Source: Labyrinthula sp. Ha
Lineage: Eukaryota; Sar; Bigyra; Labyrinthulida; Labyrinthulaceae
DNA length: 64,000 bases
Direction: 5' to 3'
Assembly (NCBI GenBank): GCA_015227615.1
Contig: JAALGZ010000004.1
Span: forward strand, 930,001-994,000
Shown here: positions 24,801 through 32,770 of the stretch, piece by piece
Numbering within the stretch: position 1 is the stretch's first letter
Layout: each line of letters starts with the position of its first letter
Notes under the pieces: generated by a model
Seen by the model: only the letters and a program-made list of their open reading frames with translations
Told to the model about the DNA's origin: nothing
The model's database searches: none
Program-made: the position numbers and the translations under genes

Positions 24801-25467
24801 CAATTTTCTAGTTTCTCGATACCAAAAACCAATCTTCAGAAACAATAAAATTAATTTTTAAAACTGTAATATTTGTTATTAACTTTAGAGCTAACAGGTA
24901 GTCTGTTTCTATCTCGATACATCAACAGTCTTGGTCATACAACACTTCCAAATGAGGAAAAGAAACTAATTAAGTTGTCACAGATCTCTTCGTCGACTTA
25001 TAAAGCGTAAACAAACCATAATACCTAGAAGATCTGCATGAAAAACACTAAGGAGAATCTTGGTCATAAATATAAATATTTAAATATATCTCTTGTCCCA
25101 AGAGTTTCAGTGTTTGAAAGATGTGAAAAGTATTTAGGAACCAAGTCTTGTTAAAGAATAAGTTTCTTTTTTCTTTGTTGTTTTATTATTTTTCAAGGTT
25201 GTGTCTGCTTAACATTTATTCTACAAAGCTATGATATTATTTATACTTCTTGTTCGTATAGGTTTCTGATATTTAAAAAGTGTTCTAACATTATATATTC
25301 AGTACATTCAGAGACTAATATTACTCATCTCCTAAAGTTCGTTTTACATATTTTGTGTCCTGTTTGTACAGTTCAACTGTTCTCCCTTTTATATATTTTG
25401 GGCATGCTAGGTTTAGGTTTTAAGGGAGTTAATTGGGCCTACTGGCCTAACCCTATGGCGGGGATCT
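21884..25467. other. AT-rich stretch, no supported gene
   Basis: Three minus-strand open stretches could be exons of a membrane protein but cannot be joined with confidence. They lie at 22596-22946 (about 117 codons, hydrophobic, containing FLHVPLPWLIMDILHSLVFF), 23057-23260 (containing HPCEKRLWLQNLSVLLVNDI) and 23926-24153. One or two open runs of this length are expected by chance in 64 kb. I see no RNA gene or transposon. Confidence 0.4.
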
Positions 25468-25551
25468 AACTACCAATAAGAGCTACGTACTATTATACTA
25501 CTTTGTTATTCTATTATGTTCCATTATGTTTCCTTAATCTTATTGGTAGTT
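25468..25551. repeat. 14-bp perfect inverted repeat with 56-nt loop
   Basis: AACTACCAATAAGA at 25468-25481 is exactly complementary to TCTTATTGGTAGTT at 25538-25551. GGATC occurs just outside both arms. It could be the 3' hairpin of the LINE to its right, a small hairpin transposon, or an RNA structure. Confidence 0.7.
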
Positions 25552-26117
25552 GACAGGATCCTTCGAAGCTGGTTGGTCAAACTATCATCTCATGATCATT
25601 TCCATTATTTCCCAAAATCCTAACTTTTCTGATACAATCCACAATCAAATTAACAAAACACAAATCATGCAAAAAGTAAAGATAATCTCACGGGTGTCCA
25701 GATCACGCTGCTGAAGGTTTTTCCGCTGATGTTTTACCACGATATGGCTTTCTATTATGTTCCTGTTCAAGATTTTCACGGTTTTGCTCATTCTTATCTG
25801 GATTCTGCATTTTGGATGGCCTGTTTTTATCTTATGTTGGTTTTTGGACGATCCTATATATGTTTCAAGATGTTTGAAGATAATTGGAGGTGATTTATGT
25901 TCGGGAGGTCGAAGGGGAGTATAGATGGCGATGTTTCTTGCTGTTTTCAGGATGTTTACTACATTTCCCGGAGATTTTGCTTCTTGCAGCTGAAGTTATC
26001 GATGGTCTTAGTGAGTGCTGGGGGGCCTCCTTTGAGCTGAATTATGCTGTTTTCGTGTTATTTTATAGGTTGACTGTTCGTTGTTGCTATTCCAGGTGAA
26101 CGATGTTGATATTTTTG
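25552..26117 (-). other. Probable 3' flank or untranslated region of the LINE
   Basis: This region is richer in GC than the DNA to its left. It lies directly 3' of the reverse transcriptase stop codon and carries a short protein-like minus-strand frame (MQNPDKNEQNRENLEQEHN). I could not find the LINE's 3' tail or a target duplication, so the left boundary of the element is uncertain. Confidence 0.4.
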
Positions 26118-28820
26118 TCAGGATGGAAGAATTTCGTTTATTTGCTCCAGTAGCTGAATATAGTCCATTGGGTTCATTCCTCTTCCTCCAGCTGTTATTC
26201 TCGACGTTTCACTTAGTGCTTTAGGTGATATTCTAGTTGCTGCGTTTTCTGTGGGTTGATTGTGGATGTTGTATCTTGGTCGAAGGATGGGTGTTGTTGG
26301 TCTTCTGCTCGTGTCCATGTTCCTGTTCATATCCAAGTCCAAGTCTGCATTCCTGTTCAAGTCCAAGTCCGTGTTCCTGTTCGTGTCCAAGTTCCTGTTC
26401 AAGTGCTGGTTCCTGTTCAAGTGTTCTTCTGGTTCTTGGCTTCTTGTGCAGTTTGAAGGTTGGTTCTCATTTTCAGGGAGGTGGGTAAAGTGGGATGGTG
26501 GTGGGTCCTCAGGCGGCACTGGTTCTTCTCCTAGTAACGCAAGTGCTTCATAGTAGTATATAGGTTTTGCTGTTGGTGGTGGTGATGGGTTTTGAAGTTG
26601 GTATTCTCTCAGAGCTGTCAGTTCTTTATCGACAATATCTCTTGCTGTGGATTTATGGGTTTCCTGACGTTCTTTTACTATATTGGTGAGGTCCAAGTCA
26701 TCCTCTTCTAGTTGAAAGTCAAAGCTGTCAATCCTGTCTATGGTTCTCTTCAGCCTTCTTGATATCTTTGTTAAGGCTTTTGTTATCTTCACGTTGGATG
26801 GCCAGTTCTCTACATTGTATATGGCTGGAGCTATTACTAGTGCTCTTGCCAGATTGATTCTTGTTTTCTTTTGGATGTTTGAGGAAGATAATATGTCTCT
26901 GAACCTGTTGATATGATTGTGTGCTTCATTTAACTTCTTGGAAATAGCATCAGCATTAATACCTTGTGGGTCAAAGATAGCTCCAAGATATTTGTACCTT
27001 GTCACAGATTCAATTGTTTCTCCTGCTACTTCAACATTGTTTGTTTTAGGTTGGATTTTACCGTGAATGATCGTTCTACTGTCTGTAACAGCTAAAGTCC
27101 CAGCTCTGTTTCTGTTACACGTCCCATCACAAAACCTTGAGCTTTTGTAACACCTTAGTGACGTTTCCGAGTGAAAATATCTATCGCAACGTTCACAGTA
27201 GAAGTTGGTTAATATTGTATTTATATCTACGTCTAGAATCTTATCAACCAAGTTGTAACCTTCGCTTGTGAGCATGACTTTTGTCTTGCTAACATTAATT
27301 TTTAGGCCTGTGAGTTGCTGAAGATTCTGCAGTTGTGTTACGAATCTGATTATTTCTTCGTCGTTCCTTGTCAGTATTACCAAGTCGTCTGCAAAAGCAA
27401 AGTATCTGAAGGTTTGGTTGTGTAGGTTGGTGCCTTGTAAGGTATTGTTTTTTATTCTTTTCATTATAGAGTCAAGGCAGAGAATAAAGATGCTTGGGGA
27501 TAAGCTATCTCCTTGAAGCACACCTCTTTTTATATTTACTAAACTACTTTTTTCTCCGCTGTCTGAAACGAAAACTTTTGTCTTGTCGTAGAGAGTGGTG
27601 ATAAGTTTTATAAGCTTTTTTGGTACATGGTGCTCTTCCAGAGCTAATTTCATGAACTTGTGAGAAATACTATCAAAAGCTTTCGCAAAGTCTATGAAAA
27701 GAATTCGAAGATATATTTTCCGTTTGAGAGTTTCCTTTATGATTGTATCAAGTGCCTCAATTTTTTGTATAGTTGAGCGGCTATTTCTGAATCCTGCTTG
27801 ATAGTCTGGGAGTTTATTTAGTATTGGCGTTATTCGATTGTTAATGATTTTTGTGAGAAGTTTGAAGTGAGAGTTCAATAATGAAATTGGTCTATAATTG
27901 GAGGGGTCATTTTTACTTCCTTTCTGTTTGTATAGATATACAACTTTGCCTCTGCAGATTTTTCTCATTTTTCTAGACTTGAACGCATCTAACCTGAAGA
28001 AAGACTGGATCTCTCTAACAGCATGTTTTTGAACTATTTCAACATGCTTTAAGACTTCGTTTCTTAAGTTGTCTGGTCCTGGAGCTTTGTTGTTTTTTAG
28101 GGTTTTGATACATTCTTTGATCTCGTCAGCCTTTGGAGGATGTATGTTTATGTTGTTTGAGGGAGCCGGTGCAAATATTGGAGTTTGGTAATGTCGTATT
28201 TGATTTTCCGTCAACAGGTTCGTTGGAAGTGGTAGGTTTTGTTGCTTTTCTAAATATTCTTTTAGTATCTGGATACGTCCTGTGGTTCCCACCAACCTTC
28301 CAGCTGTATTTTTGGTTATTTTACCGAACTGTTTGCGAACCGGCTTTACCTTCTTTATCAGCTGGTAGCCAGTTCTCGCACTCTTACTTTGAAACGCAGT
28401 TTCTATTTCAGCCGCTCTTCTATCTAACCAGTTGCTGTAGTCCTCCTTCGCTGAGCTTCTTAGATCCTTTGTGACCCGCTTCTTCTCTTCTGAGTTCAAG
28501 TTGTTCCAGTTGGCACGTTTGTACCTCATCAGAGACATGGTTTGTTCTGAGCTCTGATGTTCAGGAAGGTTGTACTTGACTTCTGGAAGATGTTTCTTCA
28601 TGATTGATGGAATTGAGCGGGTAAGTGTGAGGTAGGCGTCTGTGAGTGTGTCGTTCAGTTCCAGTACCTCTTTGAGTTCACTGTTTATCTTATCCTGTAG
28701 ATCTGTGTTGGACCTTAGTGTACTGTAGTCAAGCTGAGATCTGGTTCTTTTTCCAGGTGTGTGTGTCCGATGTATGTTGATTCTTATTGTAAGGGCAAGA
28801 TGATCGAAGTTTTTCTTCAT
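26118..28820 (-). CDS. LINE reverse transcriptase with inserted zinc finger
   Basis: The frame of 900 codons starts in the last strand of the endonuclease (FDHLALTIRI). It then contains the RT blocks GPDNLRNEVLK, NYRPISLLN, FIDFAKAFDSISH, GVLQGDSLSPSIFILCLD and the catalytic FAFADDLVI, which is FADD rather than the usual YADD. GLKINVSKTKVM and RYKYLGAIFD, the thumb-proximal blocks, follow. Between those last two lies a cysteine/histidine insertion (CERCDRYFHSETSLRCYKSS, then FCDGTC) that looks like a zinc finger. The C-terminal 130 residues are low in complexity: proline-rich, then repeats of LNRN/LDLN type. There is no RNase H domain that I can see. The frame is open upstream of this ATG, so translation normally begins in the endonuclease. 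Confidence 0.92.
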   Translation of the reverse strand: MKKNFDHLALTIRINIHRTHTPGKRTRSQLDYSTLRSNTDLQDKINSELKEVLELNDTLTDAYLTLTRSIPSIMKKHLPEVKYNLPEHQSSEQTMSLMRYKRANWNNLNSEEKKRVTKDLRSSAKEDYSNWLDRRAAEIETAFQSKSARTGYQLIKKVKPVRKQFGKITKNTAGRLVGTTGRIQILKEYLEKQQNLPLPTNLLTENQIRHYQTPIFAPAPSNNINIHPPKADEIKECIKTLKNNKAPGPDNLRNEVLKHVEIVQKHAVREIQSFFRLDAFKSRKMRKICRGKVVYLYKQKGSKNDPSNYRPISLLNSHFKLLTKIINNRITPILNKLPDYQAGFRNSRSTIQKIEALDTIIKETLKRKIYLRILFIDFAKAFDSISHKFMKLALEEHHVPKKLIKLITTLYDKTKVFVSDSGEKSSLVNIKRGVLQGDSLSPSIFILCLDSIMKRIKNNTLQGTNLHNQTFRYFAFADDLVILTRNDEEIIRFVTQLQNLQQLTGLKINVSKTKVMLTSEGYNLVDKILDVDINTILTNFYCERCDRYFHSETSLRCYKSSRFCDGTCNRNRAGTLAVTDSRTIIHGKIQPKTNNVEVAGETIESVTRYKYLGAIFDPQGINADAISKKLNEAHNHINRFRDILSSSNIQKKTRINLARALVIAPAIYNVENWPSNVKITKALTKISRRLKRTIDRIDSFDFQLEEDDLDLTNIVKERQETHKSTARDIVDKELTALREYQLQNPSPPPTAKPIYYYEALALLGEEPVPPEDPPPSHFTHLPENENQPSNCTRSQEPEEHLNRNQHLNRNLDTNRNTDLDLNRNADLDLDMNRNMDTSRRPTTPILRPRYNIHNQPTENAATRISPKALSETSRITAGGRGMNPMDYIQLLEQINEILPS
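26310..26425. repeat. Short tandem repeats inside the LINE reading frame
   Basis: On the plus strand, variants of TTCCTGTTCAAGTCC recur in units of about 12 to 18 bp. On the minus strand they encode repeated Leu/Asn/Arg/Asp words such as LNRN and LDLN. The unit stays a multiple of three, so the frame is kept. Confidence 0.75.
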
Positions 28821-28885
28821 CCATAGGTTGTATGCTATGGTTGAAGATATTTTGAAGCCAGTTGTTGCAGGTACATGGTTCGTAA

Positions 28886-29404
28886 TTACATAGTCAATTT
28901 CGGATGCCCCCCACTCTCCGACCTTGGCATAAATGTAGCATGCTTTCTAGATCTTTTTTTGCCTGTAACAACTAAATGGTTGAAAATTGTTAGCTCTTTT
29001 TCTTTCAAAAACTCCACTAGTAGTTTACCATTAGCGTTTGTACGATGGTAGAGCCCTAGTTTGCCTTCTACATTTAACTCTTTCCTTGAGACTTGAGCAT
29101 TGAAATCACCACAAATGAGAACCAACCTTCTCTTGTTAACTCCATTCAGCTTCGGCTTGAGCTCCTTCAGGTACATCTTGTACGTTTCTTGACCGTGGCC
29201 GCAGTGTGGCGCGTAAGTGTTAACCAAGACGAGACTTCTTTTTCCACCTAGTTTGACAACCAGCTTCAGGATCCTGTCGCTTCTTCCGTCTGTGTCCGTT
29301 ACTTGACTAGCAAGCTCGTTACACAGGAAAGTCGCTACGCCCGCCGCTTTTTCAGGCAGCTTTAAAAAAAAGCACCTTCCTGAAGCCGGACTGACGTTCA
29401 CCAT
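28886..29404 (-). pseudogene. LINE endonuclease domain, incomplete
   Basis: The translation carries the central and C-terminal blocks of the AP-endonuclease-like fold: AGVATFLCNELA, SLVLVNTYAPHCGHGQETY, RRLVLICGDFNAQVS and LTIFNHLVVTGKKRSRKHATF. The catalytic GDFNA block is intact. The N-terminal metal-binding block is partly lost, and the frame drifts at a G run just before the IDYVIT block, which lies in the reverse transcriptase frame. This domain nicks the target DNA in LINE insertion. In this copy it is unlikely to work. Confidence 0.85.
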
Positions 29405-29728
29405 TCACTGTAATATTAAGCTGTTGTACGTAGCTGCACTTAAAGGCAGTTAGACCACCAATATTCACACTCACCAACTTGGGTAAGTGCTTCAGTCGGC
29501 TCGCAGCCCCTGGGACTTCTTTCCAAGGAGTAGAAAGGTCGCTACTCTGAAAACTTTGCATTTTAGCTTCGTCCTTGACGTCGTTTTCACAAGCCCAAAT
29601 TTTTTTGGGCATGTTTGCATAAAATAGAATTGTACTATACAGCCAAAGTTGGGACAAAGGATTTTTTCAAGGAAATGACCGTTTAAAATTAACTCAAACA
29701 TAAAATCTAAACTTGAACAAGAAGAATT

Positions 29729-32637
29729 ATGGGAAATAATCCTTCAACAGATCCTTTCTACAAAGTTAAGAAAGAGTGAGGGTATGCAGTGGTTAAGATT
29801 GATGTAAGCGGCCACAGGGCTTTCGCAGATTACGGAAACGAAACGTGGAGCGGAACAGGTTTTGTTGTTGACAAGCAGCAAGGGATAATCGTAACCAACA
29901 GAGTAAATTGATTGTTTTGATTTATGTGTAGCATGTTATGGGAGAAGGTCCTGTGCAACTTACTGGAAAGTTTCTGCTGCATGAGGAAGTTGAGCTGAAA
30001 CCTATATATACAGATCCAGAGCACGATTTTGGCTTTCTCAGGTTTAACCCATCTCAGCTTGTTAATACCCCGCTTCAGGAAATTAAACTGAATCCTGAAG
30101 GTGCAACCCCTGGAGCAAAGGTATTGGTTATTCGAAACAATAGCGATGAGGATCTTACCTGTGTTGAAACAACTGTCTCTAAAATTGATAGACCTGCTCC
30201 AATTGATGACGAAAAGAATAGTTTTTTCATTAGTTCAAGTGATACCACAGTTGGAGGCTCGTCTGGTTCGCCGTTGATAAATGTGGATGGAGAAGCTGTA
30301 GGTATCTGCTCCGCTGGTGTGACGGGGGAGAACATATCCTTTTCATTTCCTTTGTACAGAGTGCAACGTGCCCTGGAACTCATTCAACAAGGCGAAGTAA
30401 TTTCTAGGGGTACGATTCAGACTAGTTTCAAGTTTTCACCATTCCCAAGGTTGATTTGTACTGGATCTATTGAAAAGGAAACTGCTAAAGAGATAAGAGA
30501 AAGTGTCCCCCAAGCGTTTGGTTTGCTTTGTATAGAACAAACTTTACATGGTGGAAATGGAAAAGCGGCAGGTCTGTGTCATGGAGGTGTTCTTGTTCGA
30601 GTAAATGATACTTCTGTAGTTAATTTTGTTCAACTGGATGACTACTTTGACGCCAACGTGGGGGAAGAAGTAAAACTGAAACTGTTTCGTGATGGAGAGG
30701 AAGTTGAACTGAACGTTGTAGTTGAAGACTTTCATCAGTTGAACAAAAAACAATACGTGGAAATATCAAATGCAATTATTCAACCTATTTACTCACGATA
30801 TGCATATATTAACTGTGTCTCCATGAATGGAATTTTCTTAGTAAAGTCTGGTTTAAGGTTCCGTCACATCCCTGTGGGTTCAATTATTCTTTCAGTTAAT
30901 GGTACAGAAACTAACACATTGGAAAATTTCATTTCAGTTTTGAGTTCGTTAGCAGATGGCTCAAGTGTACCTGTGAAATATAGACCACGAGGGTATCCGG
31001 AGAAAGTTCGAATAAAGTCTTTCGTTGTCAACAAGAAATCGTTTCAGTTTGTTTTTGGAAAATGGGATGAAGATTTACATGATTGGAAAATAGAAGAGGT
31101 GAAAAGTGTGCCAAGCGAAGAAGAGGTTACCGAGGAATCTGAGCCGGAAGAAAAAAAAACTATGAGACAAAGAAGCTTCACGGCTGAGGAAATAAATTTT
31201 GAGAAGGATGAATGGGGGGAAAGCTGCATTCGCAGTTTGGTACAAATTAGCTGTAAGGCACCTTTCTCCATTGATGGTGAAGGAATTTTTGCTGAGCGAG
31301 ATATATATGGATGCATTGTAGATGCCAGTGTTGGTCTAGTCATGGTGTCTATTGATGATATACCTCATTCTTTGGTTGATGTGTGGATTTTCTTTGAAAG
31401 GGTAACAAGGATCAAAGCAAGAGTTGTTTTTATCGATCCTGTTAATTCACTTACATTTCTCAAATATGATCCAGATGAACTTACTAAGACATCCAAACCA
31501 GAAGATGGAAGTACATGTGAGCCACTTTCTTTTAACTTTCGCAAGACTGAAGTTACTTCTAGCACTGATTTATACCATGTTCGCTGGGACTCGAATGGCG
31601 AAGTTCAAACTAGCCAGCCATACTCTTACGGAACAGTAGACAAACTTCCTTGGAAAGGAAAGTTTTGGGGTCATGTTAAGAACCCGTTTCCTATTGAAAT
31701 TGTTTCTATGAGCAAGTCAAGCCGCTGAATTTACTTTGATGATAGCTCACAAATAGCTGCTGTATGTCTTGTTTCAGAAAGAGTTCAAATGTCGGCACAT
31801 TTTCATGATGTGGTTGAACAGGTTAAATACAGATTCCACAAAGGAAACCCGAGATTGTTAAATTCGGACATTTTGCTCCTCCCAATTACTATTTCATTTT
31901 GTACTTTCTCAGAAACAAAACTTAATTATGGTTTAGGCAGTGACTGTTCTGAGAAGATACTTAAAGTATTGGACGGGAATACGAAAAAGCTGTTGATGAT
32001 CTCCAAGCGTGACGCTTCCCACGAAGTTTTCTCAAAACTACAGCAGAGTGATGTCATCTTGGAGGTAGAAGGAAGAATTACGACTGGTGTTCGAACCTTT
32101 TTCAATCGTACTGCGGATCGAATTCCCGTGGACTTAAAAGTTCTCCGAGAGGGAAAAGTTATTAATGTAAATGTAAAGACTGCTGCCTTTTCTACTCGTG
32201 GCGTAAAAAGAATCATTCAATTTTGTGGAATGATTGTGCAAGAAATTCCAGAATCAATAAAATATCTATGTAAACCAGAGATATTCCCAGCAAGTGGAGT
32301 ATTTGTTTCCTACAACTATGGTGGCTACCCAGTTGAGGTTGCGAAGGAAAAAGCAGCACATAATAATTACACGTCTTTTACTACTCTCGATAATAGGATT
32401 GTTACTAAAGTTGGTAAGAAAACTATAAAGAACTTGGATGATTTTACATCCGCTCTCATGGAATATACAGATAAGCAGTACGTTCGAATTGAAGCTAAAG
32501 CTATGGAAACCGGCGAAACCTCTAAACACTTTCTTCAACTCGATTTGAAATATTGGAGCACTAGAAATATTTTCCGAAATGAGAATGAAGAATGGGAAGT
32601 TTCAACTATTTATCATGAATCTCGTGATGAGGCTTAA
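29729..32637 (+). pseudogene. DEG7/Nma111-type serine protease copy with two in-frame stops
   Basis: The sequence aligns end to end with the intact minus-strand gene at 32771-35705: same MGN start, same intron position, same module order. Conceptual length is about 959 codons. The protease triad is preserved: His opens exon 2 (HVMGEGP), Asp sits in DPEHDFGF, and Ser in GGSSGSP. Two TGA codons interrupt the frame, at 29777-29779 (codon 17) and 31726-31728. In both places the paralogue aligns without a gap, and TGA is a real stop in other genes here. Everything else is open, so loss is recent or the stops are bypassed. Both stops fall inside GT...AG stretches of 33 and 30 nt whose removal keeps the frame. 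The LINE immediately upstream may have replaced the promoter. A shorter product could start at 29938. Confidence 0.75.
29903..29931 (+). other. 29-nt intron in the DEG7-like copy
   Basis: The intron runs from GTAAATTGATTG to TATGTGTAG. It sits between Asn-Arg and the catalytic His codon. Its removal restores the family motif TNRHV, and it lies at the same codon as the intron of the minus-strand paralogue. Confidence 0.85.
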
Positions 32638-32770
32638 TTGCACATGCTGCCAACTTAGACTCCTATTATTTATGTATGTTTTCCTTTTGAATTGTTTTTC
32701 TAGAAGACAGTGAGGAAATTATGTTATCATATCAGACTTAAGTTAAGCATAGAATTAGAAATAAAAATGT

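Larger units (their letters stand above)
26118..29657 (-). mobile_element. LINE retrotransposon with endonuclease and reverse transcriptase
   Basis: Transcribed leftwards, this element encodes an AP-type endonuclease and then a reverse transcriptase with a long C-terminal extension. The endonuclease start is visible at about 29500-29430 (LPKLVSVNIGGLTAFKCSYV). A piece of the endonuclease is missing after it, as the usual D-x-L-x-x-Q-E-T block is absent. One frame change sits in a G run near 28908, between endonuclease and reverse transcriptase frames. The 900-codon reverse transcriptase frame is uninterrupted, so the insertion is fairly young but probably not mobile. The 5' end lies within about 75 bp of the start of the decaying DEG7-like copy at 29729. 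The base composition is higher in GC than the flanks. Confidence 0.9.

Noticed and set aside
26237-26553. Plus-strand cysteine/serine-rich frames opposite the LINE repeats.
   Set aside because: They are shadows of the repeated minus-strand coding sequence, with the period of the tandem repeat.
29729-32637. UGA as a sense codon (recoding) to explain the two in-frame TGA codons.
   Set aside because: Both full EGF/7-TM genes and the antiporter end at TGA at the expected place, and no other gene has an internal TGA.
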